Assembly: GCA_022835595.1 (NCBI GenBank)
Contig: BQUP01000005.1
Location: 124,001-188,000, forward strand
Source: Cystobasidium ongulense
Lineage: Eukaryota; Basidiomycota; Cystobasidiomycetes; Cystobasidiales; Cystobasidiaceae
Length of the DNA: 64,000 bases
Reading direction: 5' to 3'
A program made the position numbers and the translations under genes. The notes under the pieces are model-generated. The model was not told the DNA's origin. It worked only from the letters and a program-made list of their open reading frames with translations, and ran no database searches. Below, in pieces: positions 1 through 10,335 of this stretch (the first letter of the stretch is position 1; each line of letters begins with the position of its first letter).

Positions 1-1
1 C

Positions 2-661
2 TTTATCCGTGCTGCACTCGACGGGGGCGTCGAATACTTGGTACGAATCTCGACTACAGCTGCGAATGTCAAACCCGACTGCAGGGCATACTACTGCCGC
101 ACGCACTGGGCAGTTGAACAGTTGCTCTCTCAGCCAGAGTACAGCGAGAAGATGCATTGGTCGAGCTTGCAGCCCAACGTCTTCCTGCCGCTCATCCTCG
201 GCCCAGCAGCGGAGCTCATCAAGCAAATCCGGAATACTGGCAAACAAGAGAGTACGCTTAGACTCATGCCTGCGAAAGACGTGAAGCTCGCTCCTATCGA
301 CCCGGATGAAGTTGGGATCGTAGCTGCGCATCTACTCGCACAGGAGGACACCGCGAAGTACCACCGCCACAAATTGATCCTAAATGGTCCTGAAGATATC
401 AGCGGCCAGGATATCGTCAGGATGGTTGAAGAGCGAATAGAGGCCGGCAGAGTCACCGATGTCAATTACAAGGATATGACTTTCCTCGACGCCATGCTTG
501 AACACACGCCATACTCTAAGAACGTGATGAGAACCATCAGACACGCGCCCGAAACGAGCTGGGAAGGAATGTGCAAAGCAGAAACTACCACACAGGATGT
601 ACTCGATCTCGCAGCACCTAAGCGCACCCCAGAGGATGTTATGAGGGACTTGCTGAAGTAG
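2..661 (+). CDS. NmrA-like NAD(P)-binding family protein, 5' partial
   Basis: Open reading frame entering from the left edge in frame 2 and ending with TAG at 659-661; about 219 residues are present and no intron is visible. The segment LVRISTTAANV followed by AYYCRTHWAVE matches the part of NmrA-like or atypical short-chain dehydrogenase proteins where the YxxxK-type catalytic pattern is replaced by a degenerate one. The tail (HKLILNGPEDISGQDIV) fits the usual end of these proteins, where the expected gain from a state change is described by a helix binding the ligand pocket. The Rossmann glycine motif would lie upstream, outside the window. Family members are NADP(H) sensors or reductases in the cytosol; the substrate cannot be told from sequence. 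Confident in family, not in function. Confidence 0.8.
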   Translation, partial: FIRAALDGGVEYLVRISTTAANVKPDCRAYYCRTHWAVEQLLSQPEYSEKMHWSSLQPNVFLPLILGPAAELIKQIRNTGKQESTLRLMPAKDVKLAPIDPDEVGIVAAHLLAQEDTAKYHRHKLILNGPEDISGQDIVRMVEERIEAGRVTDVNYKDMTFLDAMLEHTPYSKNVMRTIRHAPETSWEGMCKAETTTQDVLDLAAPKRTPEDVMRDLLK

Positions 662-794
662 AGAGAGTAGCTACAGAGCTCAGCGAGCGAAAAGAAGCAA
701 ACGCATCGGTTGCCTGCATTGTCACACCATTTCAAATTTATGGCGAACGCATGCAATTGATACTTCTACTATACTGAGTTGCTCTCTTGAAGAA

Positions 795-1948
795 TCAGTC
801 TCGCTTGCTGACTTTATCATTTGGAGTATCTGCTAATCCTACCACGTGAGGCGTAAATGGGACTTTGAAATCTACCACAGCATCTTTACAATACAAACCA
901 GCCGAAAACGGTGTAACATTTGGAAAATCCGCGCTGTTAGAGTACGATTTACCATCTTTCAGAGAAGGTTTGATGTATGCAATACGAGCATTCGGCTGGG
1001 AAATATCGAAAGGTGTCTTTTGCCAGTCTTCAGTTGAAGTGGCGAACTCGTCGATTTGAGGCAAAGGAGGTTGAAGCAAATCTAGACTGATTGGTATCCA
1101 TTTTGTCTTGAGTAGAAAAGAGGGTAGCAACTTGGAAGGCGTGACCGTTGCTGAAAAGAATGGTTCGCTTGCATTGGGTAAGCTAATGATGATACTGATT
1201 TCTCCATTCGCTTGATAATTAAAGATGAAATCGGCTTTGTGCTGTTTTACCATTATTAACTGTCAGTTTTGTACAACTTCACCGAGGATTCATCAGTTCA
1301 GCAAGGAGTTAACCTGACGGACCTTTGGGATATTCCAATTCCTCCTGCCATGATAGATAGATGATTCAGTCGAGACATAGATCCGAGTAACACGCGGAGA
1401 ATGGTCCAGAGTGACTTTAGCACCTTCATTTCGTACAGCACTCTTGAAGAACCCTGGAATGAACATTATTTCATCGTATGGACCTATTCCGTGACAAGTT
1501 TGTCAGCCCTAGACCTTTTTCTTCTGGCCAGATGAGCAGCTGCGTAACAACAAATCCATCGTGCAATACGCTATGACAAATACACACTTACCCACTGGAC
1601 CAGTCTTGTACCGGAATATATTAACAGCCCAAGGCGTTCGAGCGAGTTTTGATTCTTGCTCCGCAGTGATAGCGCTTTCCTCAGCTGAATCAAAACTGCC
1701 CGGTGGGAAGGTAGGAGTCCAACTCCATCCGAAAAACATGTAACTTTCGGCTGTTAGATGCCATGGTGGTCTTGCATTGGGAAAATGTGGTTGCAAGCGG
1801 GCAGGATTGTGTGGTAAACATCAGCAAGTCGCGCACGTGAAGGTGTTTGGTGATTGTTACTCAGTCTAGCGTACTCGTATGTATGAGCGAGCATAAGTCA
1901 GGGGAATGATACATACGGTGCAGTCGATACGATACCAGGTGGTGTCAT
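795..1948 (-). CDS. Acetoacetate-decarboxylase-like domain protein
   Basis: Four exons on the minus strand: 1917-1948, 1592-1770, 1323-1483, 795-1241; 272 residues. The start was chosen because ATG at 1946-1948 gives MTPPGIVSTAPPPWHL across intron 1, restoring the APPPW opening common in fungal members; the frame of exon 2 is closed upstream by a stop and has no ATG of its own. Further family features are KTGPVGPYDEIMFIPG, RIYVSTESSIYHGRRNWNIP and the C-terminal beta segments. Introns are 146, 108 and 81 nt. Fungal proteins of this superfamily are mostly uncharacterised; some bacterial relatives decarboxylate acetoacetate through a Schiff-base lysine, which I cannot place with certainty here. 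It is convergent with the NmrA-like gene, 133 bp away. Function is inferred at fold level only. Confidence 0.72.
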
Positions 1949-3480
1949 CTACTTTGCTCGCTCACTGAAAACAAAGAATGGAGCCAAATAGAGCCTTACC
2001 TTGCATATCGTTGAACGCGGTATCGGGCCGATCAATAATGACAAAGACCAATTGACGAGCAGACTACTCCAAGCTACATAGTCAATCACAGAAAAGGGTC
2101 GCAAAGTAGCTCAATGACAACGCCGGAAATCGAGAGGCAATATCAATGTGACCTACAAGTCTACTCCAACGACCGGGAGAGTCAGTCTTTTGAGGGCAAC
2201 AGATCACAATTTCCTACATTCCATACCGTCAAACGGAACAAGTGGCATAGACGAAATCTCATGCTCGAGTTAGATAGACTAAAAAGAGGAGTAGAGATCA
2301 GAGTTTTCGCTTAAGTGAGATATTCTGCCTGCTATCATTTGTTATTTGTGAAAAACATAGAAAACGGTACCAACTACAAACAAAATATATCAGAAGAAGT
2401 AACTAGACACGGACACACATGTAGAGGGGGGTATACATCAAAACGGACCTAAGAATTACCGTGGCCTCTCTTTCAGAAAAAAGAAAACATAACGTTGGGG
2501 GTATATGTTTGAGGGATTTGATTGGAACTTGCAGAACAGGAAAGGGAGAGAAAAACTGAGAAGGCTTGCAGGAGTCTCCTATTCGTGTGTGTGTGTGTGG
2601 GTAGGTGGTGTTGCAATAGTGTGATCTTCGATCCATGTTCACGGACGTGTTTCAAGCCTTCTCTTTCTTCCTTGTCCAAAAAGCTGATAATCCCAAATAT
2701 CTCGCACGGCTTCCCTTTCTTTATTTAGATCTCATTCGATATACAGATGATGGATGGATAAAATGTCGGTCTGATGGTCTTCCATGTTCGGTTGTGCCTT
2801 ATCTCATTTTTAATCGTGTTTCATTTTAGTTCATGTAAGGTAGGTAAGGACATCGCTCGGAGGTATGATGTGTGTATGCCATGGTCTCGCTGATTCGCCA
2901 GTCAATTGGTGGTAAGGTGCGAAGCGAGGAAAAAGAGAAGAATTGCAATGACATGGAAAAGAGCTGAGGGCTCAGTAAAAGAATGGCAGTCAATGTGCGC
3001 TTTCGTTTGGGATTCGTAGGAGTGATGTAGGTATGACTGGCATTGACAAGAAATGTGGGATAAGAGATATAAGAGAGGTCTAACGATGTAGAACGAGTTT
3101 ATAAGAAAAGGGGGGTTGGGTACCGACAGAAAGGAAAAGAATAATGTAAAGAGGAGGGGAAATGGGTCGGTATATTCCGGACTAGCCTGGAACATGATAA
3201 GAACCGACAAGATGGCAAGATACGGGGTAGAGTAGTGTCGCCAAATGTTATAATTGAAAGAAGGAGATAATAGAGATGTATTGAGGGCATTTCAGAATGG
3301 AAACAAGAGGAAGAGGGATACATTGAAACCATGCTATTTCAGGAGATATTTCGATAAAGGAGATGTAAAATGGGGGTAAGCTTATAGAAAGTTCCAAAGG
3401 GAAATGGGGAAAGGGGTATGTTTAGGTAAGATGGGGAAGGGGAAAAGACGAAAGAAAGAGCTAATTATGATAGATTAGAT
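1949..3480. other. Intergenic, purine-rich on the plus strand
   Basis: No convincing gene. The 2.4-3.48 kb part is strongly A/G-rich on the plus strand, so it would be pyrimidine-rich if transcribed as the 3' untranslated part of the minus-strand GH128 gene. A short (GT)7 tract lies at 2585-2598. Open frames here are short and low in complexity. Confidence 0.5.
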
Positions 3481-5372
3481 TTATGCAGAACCCAAGTATT
3501 GAGCACCTAGACCATTCATATTTCCATCATCACTAATCATTAAAGAGTTGGGGTTAACACCACCTGCAGCCCAAGAAGTTAGGGGACCAAAGTAGAAGTA
3601 AGCAATAACATCATCTTGTTGATTTAACCAATTTTGAGTCTTTGATACGAATGCTTTGGTTTCGTCAAGTGATAGATCGGCTCCATATCCGAATGTCTCG
3701 GATGCGTATTCAGAGATGATGATGGCTGCGAGTTTCAATATCAATGTTAAAAAGTCAGTAATGATCCGTTGCTTGAAAATAGTAGACTGGCACTCACGTA
3801 AACCAAACACTCTCAATCGTTGAATATAAGCAATGAAATCATCGGCATTGGTACCATAGAAGTGAGTTTGTAGGATGGAAATGCCACAGTCCTTGCAGTT
3901 GTTCATGAATTCAGAAATCCATTGGAATCCCTTTTCATCCGAAGTGCAAGCAGGAGATGTGATCTTATAACCTTGGCTAGCTAGGGGTGTGAGTTGACGT
4001 TTGAAAGATCCAATAGCATCCCAAACTCCCAAGTTGGCTTGGCCTGGTTGATCTGGCTCATTGTAACCTAGAATAGTCATTCCTGGCTTGATGACACCTC
4101 GTGCGATTTGTCCTTGGATATCACCTTCCTTGCCGGGTCCCCAGTATTGAGGGAGGAACTGCATACCGTCGGGTAGTCCATCAGAGGGTGGGTAGGCGGA
4201 CCATGCTAAGGGAAGACAAGCGCATGACATTAGCTCAGGAATACACAACTTGATTGAGATGAGGAGAGAGACACGACGCACTGTAAACATAAGAAGCACC
4301 GTTCCACTGGTTGAGGACACCCTTGGGGTTGCGCCAGTCCCAAGCTACACCGAGCTTGTTCTTGCCGGATGGGACGACGACGGGAGGTGTGTATGCAGGG
4401 GGAGCAGCAGAGGATGAAGATGAAGAGGAGGCGTCGTTGCCGCTGCCGTTTCCATTTCCGTTACCGTTGTTGCCATTGCCGTTACCCTTGTTGTCGTTGT
4501 TCTGGGGAACCTTGATGGCGACCTTTGCAGCGGGAGTGGTCCATGTATCCTCTTGCTTCTGAGGAGCGGGCGAGGACGAAGCTGAAGGTTCAGGAGTCCA
4601 TACCTGAGTCGAGGTGACATCGACGTATGAGGTAGTATAGTCTGTAGAGTGCCATTCGTTCTTAGACGATGACGAAGCCACGGCGGCGTTGACATTGCCA
4701 TTGTCTGTAGGGCCAGCTCCAGATCCGAATACACCACCTTTTCCACCGTTGTTGTTGTCATCGGCAGAGACGGATGAAGATGATGGAGTTCCAGCGGCTT
4801 GTGTTTGAGGAACGCCGAATACACCACCGGCTTGCTGCTGCTCTTGCTCATCAGAGTGAGTTGGGACGGCAGGGTTGGCTTGAGCTTTCTGCTGCTCTGA
4901 TTGACCGGTTGGGCATGGGGTCCATTTGGCAGATGCGGAAGGGGAAGCGCCGGCTTTGCGGACGTAGGGGGTTGTGCGAGGGACTCCGCCTGCGTTAATA
5001 CAACAGAGGGCGTGGTGGGGTGGTCATGGTTGGAGTGAGTGCATGATATTCGAGTGCATCACGTGACCGAACAACAAGGGCGCGCGGGACAGGGAATGCG
5101 CAGATTGCATGCCAAGGGGAGGGAGGGAACCAAAAAACGGACCAGGTCAGTGCGGGCCATTCGGCACAGTACAGGGCGATGAGAGAGTACGCACATCTGT
5201 CGTATCCGTACGGTGCAAAGTCCTCTCGCTTGCCTAGGCCTTCGAAGAGGGTCCGTTTTGCGAGCTTGAGGTGCTTGCCGTGGTGGGCGGGCTGTTGATG
5301 GGGGGAGGCGGCGGCGACGAGCGAGGCCGAGAGGGAGAGGAGGGTGAGGGATGTCTTGATGAGTGGGGCCAT
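3481..5372 (-). CDS. Secreted Asl1-like glycoside hydrolase (GH128 type)
   Basis: Four exons: 5195-5372, 4282-4989, 3798-4205, 3481-3725; 512 residues. Residues 1-21 are a signal peptide (hydrophobic LLSLSASLVAAA), followed by KR sites at about 39-40 and 49-50 suggesting proprotein cleavage. A long linker rich in Ser, Gln, Gly-Asn repeats and Pro follows (about 60-290), then the catalytic domain: KNKLGVAWDWRN, WGPGKEGDI, GYNEPDQPGQANLG with the likely acid/base Glu in NEP, THFYGT, IIISEYASE with the likely nucleophile Glu, and YFYFGPL. Known GH128 enzymes cut beta-1,3-glucan; fungal Asl1 proteins sit in or outside the cell wall. The join RVFGLP-IIISEYA at intron 3 restores the conserved strand. 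Introns are 205, 76 and 72 nt. Confident in family; wall remodelling is inferred. Confidence 0.9.
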
Positions 5373-6667
5373 GGTGGTGAGTAGTATGTATCTCGACTAT
5401 GCCAGTAGTCGGTGTGTGTGTTGGAATTGGTGGGTGTCCTTGTTCGAGCGTCGAAGTTGAGTTGCGTGTGCTGGAAAAGGGGGGGACTGAGCGGGAATGG
5501 ATGGACGAGGGAGAGATGAAAGAGTACTGTAGAAGTGTCGTGCGTAAAGAGTGTGTGGTACCGAGGTGTGTGTGTGTTTATATAGTCTTGCGTCTTGCTG
5601 TGTTGATGGGAGAGAGAGAAAGAGCCACACGGCGAGGTTGCATGATGATGGTGGATCGAGGGAAATAAAAGAAAAGCAGCGCCGCCTCAGCAGGATGGAA
5701 TGCACGGGAGAACGGGGCACTCGCTCACCAGAGGACAATAGCGCAGAGCAGCACGGCGGTGTCCACAGCAACGTACAGTAGCAGAGTAGTGCAGAGGCAA
5801 GAGCAGTCTCGTCGTCCTCGTCCTCGTCCTCGTCCATCTCTGCGTGCATCCATCTATCCATCTCTGCACGCATCTCCATGGCGACCCATCCAAACAAACA
5901 CTTCGGCCCGTCCCCTATTTTCACTCGCTCGCTCGCTCGTCTCAAGTCACTCGCACTCGCTCGATTCATGCCTTGATTGATTGGAAACAACAGCATTTAT
6001 CATATTATCAACAACGTCTAATTGTAGCATTCTACTCTCACTCATAAACTCATAACGCATTCTATAGACGCACCCGCCCGGACTCACCTCGCCTTGAAAC
6101 TCCAATCTCCAATCTCAGCAACCAAGGTCACCCTCGTAAACCTCCCGACGGGCAACTTGCAGAAAAGCTTCAAAGGTTAGAAGATTGCACCATTACAATG
6201 AGCAACTCGTGATACTCCAGTCGGTCGCAACATGCACATCATACTACAATCACCAGTTCCTAGTATAATGTAATACCCTCCAGTGTTTCGTTTCGTCACA
6301 GGAGTAAAGTCAGTCAACAAAAGTCTGACAGGTCACGTGTCACTCACTACTCAGGCATTATCACTCCAATCATCATTTCAAAGACACGAAACCCTTCATT
6401 GTTAGCCTGACAGGCATGATAATTCAGTCTTACGACTTGCAAAGCTGATCTGATCGCTTGGCTAATCATCAAAACTCAAGCTGGCATTCTGCTTGCCTTT
6501 CCATGAAAAGGGTCCAATTTCAATGGCAAAATGGCAACATGTTTCATCCGAACACAAAGATAGCAATTTGACCTTTATACAGTTCTGCCGCTGATAGCTG
6601 AACCTGTCGCAGAACACTGCCCTTGATGTATTTATCCTTCCTTCTCTTCTGCCCACCTTCTGTTCAT
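5373..6667. other. Intergenic upstream of the GH128 gene
   Basis: About 1.3 kb without a supported gene. It holds the 5' leader and promoter of the minus-strand GH128 gene. Several simple-sequence stretches occur: a CGTCCT repeat around 5813-5835, CCATC-rich sequence to 5870 and a CTCG tetranucleotide run around 5926-5938. Open frames on both strands come from these low-complexity stretches. Confidence 0.5.
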
Positions 6668-7211
6668 TCAAATATCAACCTCATTCAACTCGCTAGCTTT
6701 CTTCAATACTGGATTACCGCTATCCTGTTCGATAACGACGCTGTTTGCGAGAGTAGTACAGGTAGTCAGCATCATATGAAATAAAAGGTTGGGCGATCTA
6801 ATATGAGGTAACGTACGCTGGATTCTCTTCATCTCCTTTCTTCTTGATCTGCAGTTTTTCCACAAGACCGTTTTTTAATATCAGTATACGCTTTTTATAT
6901 CCGACAATACGATGCTGCTACGTACAGGTTTACCATTCTTACTCTCAATTTCAGTATCTTCCTCTCTGACATCTTTGACCGTTCCAGAAGGGTGTCCATT
7001 TCCCCAGTTCCATCTGTTACAGTTTAACGGAATTGTGAAATCGACGAGCCAAATATGGAGAAACAAAGTAAACGATAAGTATCAGCATAGGTCTCTCATC
7101 AGACTGCTCTGTAATACGCCATGTCGATGCTATGATCAAACACCCCCTCTGCCGAAGTGTTCGTTAATCAACCTACGTGACTTCATCGCCTTTCTTGATT
7201 TGATCAGACAT
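6668..7211 (-). CDS. HVA1/DUF2945-type TUDOR domain protein
   Basis: Four short exons: 7177-7211, 6926-7013, 6817-6848, 6668-6740; 75 residues. The spliced protein starts MSDQIKKGDEVTWNWGNGHP and continues with SGTVKDVREEDTEIESKNGK, KPIKKKGDEENPAVVIEQ and ends DSGNPVLKKASELNEVDI. This is the complete hypervirulence-associated-protein TUDOR domain (DUF2945), a small beta barrel found alone in many fungi and bacteria. The name comes from Cryptococcus HVA1, whose loss raised virulence. Introns are 163, 77 and 76 nt. The largest exon is only 88 nt, so an ORF search alone would miss it. The molecular role is unknown in the family. Confidence 0.85.
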
Positions 7212-7846
7212 GTTTTCTTTGTGAACGAAGTGGTAGCTTGCGAGGTTGCAGTAGCAGTAGGTCCTTGGTGGATGAAAGCAAGAGGCAACCCTAAGCTGTC
7301 CACACCCAAGAATGACAGTATTCCGGTTCGATCGTCGATGATCTGGATCGCGGACAGGCGTCAGTGATTGATTTGACGTGCACGTGCAAATAATGAGAAA
7401 CAGCTGCCGTGCCCTCGCGTATTACCTAAGCCTAACCCTGCTTGTATGCTCTATTACGCGAGTCTGCTTCTTCCCGCTGTCGAATCAAACAGTCTTCCGG
7501 TACGACGTCGTAAACATCTTCAACTCGCATATCTTGTTTCAAGCAGGCTTCAGTGCCATATAAAAGCGCATTAGATACAGCGAGTGCCGCATTGTTCGTT
7601 AATCTCTGACAAACAATTATCATGGTTGGGTCTGTTTCTCAATTCGATACATTTGACTATCTTTGCCACTCAGGCCTACAAATCTACAAACGCAACATGA
7701 TGCAGGTCCAAGCTTGAAGTCTAAGAACCGAGCATCTCACAAAAGTCTATATAAAGATACAAATGATACATGGGTATGAAGGAACAAACAAGATTACCAT
7801 GTTGCCGTTTATCATTTCAAATGGCATAGATAAAAAGCTGAATTCT
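7212..7846. other. Intergenic between HVA1-like and PPN2-like genes
   Basis: About 630 bp carrying the promoter of the HVA1-like gene and the 3' end of the next minus-strand gene. Short open frames on both strands show no family resemblance. I see nothing else. Confidence 0.45.
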
Positions 7847-9736
7847 TCAAGGTTTCTTAGTCTTCATAGAATACACTCTAGCAAATCTACCTCCAATAGC
7901 AACATCAACAGATTCCAACTTCTTGGATTTTAATCTCTCTCCTCTTCTACTACTACTCTGCTTCTTTTTCTTACTATCATCGTCTTTTTTGCTCTTCTTG
8001 CTACCATCATTGCCTTTCCAATTCCTGCCTTCTACTACTAAAGCTGAAAATGATCGACCATAAACAGCTCCTGAATCTAGTCCGAAACTATATGGGTGGA
8101 GATCTAATCCTCTTGCTGCCGCGTGGCCGTATCTGGGGCACAAATTTGAGAGGATGGAGTCAGTCAAAAAGCAAGCAACAACTCAAAGGCTTCGACGTGG
8201 ACTTACATGACGCTCAATGGTCTACACTGACCAGTCTTCATTTGCCCGCTCGCCAGGTCATTATCATCATCATCACCAGATTGTATAGTCTGTTGGCAAC
8301 CTTTCATGACTTGATTCCAAATAGGCGCCCAAGGAACTCCCTTCTTGCTATCCTTAGTAACTTTGCCATTCTTCTTTAATCCTCTCATTTCTAACAAGGT
8401 GAAAGGTTTCCTGTTCAGTGGTACTGTCAAGATTGCGATCTCTGGATCTAAATCTTTCTTCTTATTTGCATCTACTGTTTCCGCGTCTGGAGAAGTGACT
8501 GGTATAAAGCTTGTTGCGCTTGATGACTCTAAGAGAGGTGTCTCTGGGGTGATACCGAACTCATTGCTGAAATCTATATCTGCAACGAAGTCGGTGTTGA
8601 CATCTTCACTATCTTCGCTATCTTGTCTATCCTCCTGAGTATGTACCGTCTTCTTCTTTCCTTTGTTCTTCGGTATAGTCCATGGTAGTAATCCAGCATG
8701 AACCACATAAGCATGTAAGGAACGTATATGTAAAGTCATGCTTCTTTTCTTGAGCCAATCAGCAGACTCTTGAGACATCGCTTTCGCAATTCTAAAGTGT
8801 TCATCTCTCCATTTATGTTTCAATACTTGAGGTACATTATCCGGGACTGTTTCTTCTTCTGCCTTCTTCCTTTTCCTATCTTCATCTTCTTGTGGATCAG
8901 AAGGAGAAGCAAGCTGAATTTCATCTCCTGCATCTTCCACGCCCAAACCTTGCAAAGAGCTAGATTCCATCCACGTTCGCCAATTTAGAACATCTTGATC
9001 GTGATTCCCTCGAACGGATGAAACTTCAAGTGAGCGTATGTAGTCCAACGTCTTCAGAGACCGTTTAATGTCTGGATGTTTAGCGACTAAATCGCCTACG
9101 AAGACGAGAGTATCGTTATGGTGGCGTGTTTGATCAGGTGAATATTCCAATTCGTGTAGGAATATTCTGTACGATGGTAGAAGAGGCGACAGTCAGCAAC
9201 TAGTCTACTACAAGTACAAGAATACCGACTCACTTCAGCTGGTCTACCATCCCATGCACATCTCCAACCACAATGAGCCTTCCGGAGCCATCGGCATCCC
9301 ATTCCAGGTCCTCGTGCCAGATGTACTTGGCCAGGCCCGACTTCAATTCAGCGTCGACCTGTTCATCCTCTTCGTCTGTCTCGCTAGCAATGGTGTCCCC
9401 TTCTTCCTCCTGCTCCTGCATGTGGACCTGCTGTGCTGCCTGCTCATCGTCATTTGAATTGCCCATTTCAACACCGCTCTCCCAAACCCATCTCTGCATA
9501 GAAGGTTGCCAGACGCTTTTCCCATCCTTTCCAGCTTGATCAACGCTCGTAGCTGCCATCCACACTACAAGGAGTAGGAAAATGGACAAACAACAAGTCG
9601 CTAATGCTCTTGGTTTCGCTCGTGGATGCGTTGGTGCTGGTAGGATGGAATCTAGTAAACCCTCGCGTTCTGCTTGCGATTCTCTCCTGTTGTAGGCCAT
9701 TTGTTTGCGTAGTCGGAGCGGCAGGAATGATGACAT
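7847..9736 (-). CDS. PPN2: Calcineurin-like metallophosphatase, Ppn2-like vacuolar polyphosphatase
   Basis: Three exons: 9234-9736, 8207-9166, 7847-8132; 582 residues. A cytosolic N-terminus (MSSFLPLRLRKQMAY) precedes one membrane segment (about 47-62, TCCLSIFLLLVVWMAA), typical of a type II vacuolar membrane protein. The metallophosphatase signature is complete: GDVHG, VFVGDLVAKHPD, VRGNHD, YVVHAGLLPW and IYGHAAARGL, then YSFGLDSGAVYG. Most family members have GHDA in place of GHAA; the metal-binding His is kept. The C-terminus is basic and lysine-serine rich. Yeast Ppn2 is a zinc-dependent endopolyphosphatase in the vacuole; orthology is inferred from architecture. Charged insertions (EEDEQVD; EDSEDVNTD) enlarge the protein. 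Introns are 67 and 74 nt. Confidence 0.82.
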
Positions 9737-10335
9737 AGTATCTTCACGTCGATGCTGCTACCGGCTGTTCATTGTCGCTTGTCGCTGGTAGTAAGGAATA
9801 AGAGAAGAGAAGAGGTCGTCCTGACCTGAGAGGTTGCAATGGCGCACGTTTCTGCATGCTCAAGCTGCAAGTAACACCAAAACAGGCAGTCATGCTGGGG
9901 GCACAAGCTACATGGCAAGCCTAACACTCGAGACACGGCACACTGGCCAGCTTCTACTCATCTGTGCTATCCCCTCATGCTTGCCCATGTCACTCGCCCT
10001 CGCCACACGAAAGGCGAGCTTCGGAGCTTCGGAGATGTGATCATGAAATGGGAGCAAGCCTTTCATTACTACTGTCTGACGGTCCGAAAACCATTATGAC
10101 AGAGAGATCCTGTAAAGCAAAGCGACAGAGCGTATGACTTGCTTGCAGTACGTCTAAAACCTTTCAGTCCTGTTTACCCGCGAAGTACTAGAAGCAAAAC
10201 TTCCCCAATTCCCTAAAGATGCATCAAAAAGCCCTAAAATGTTGAAGCCTGAATTCAGCTAGCATCGTTCTTTCAATCCACCGTCTTCGTCACTTGTGAA
10301 TACCGTAGCTTCACTGCGTTCTACTTCACCCCTCT
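9737..10335. other. Intergenic upstream of the PPN2-like gene
   Basis: About 600 bp with the PPN2-like promoter and the 3' flank of the next minus-strand gene. One 68-codon plus-strand frame (9834-10040) lacks any family resemblance. Nothing else seen. Confidence 0.45.

Noticed and set aside
1771-1796. An earlier start of the acetoacetate-decarboxylase-like gene reading LQPHFPNARPPW
   Set aside because: That frame has an upstream stop and no ATG; splicing at 1770 to the exon at 1917-1948 gives a proper Met start and APPPW.
5397-5996. A 199-codon minus-strand frame upstream of the GH128 gene
   Set aside because: It follows low-complexity CGTCCT and CTCG runs and lies in the promoter/leader of the neighbouring gene.
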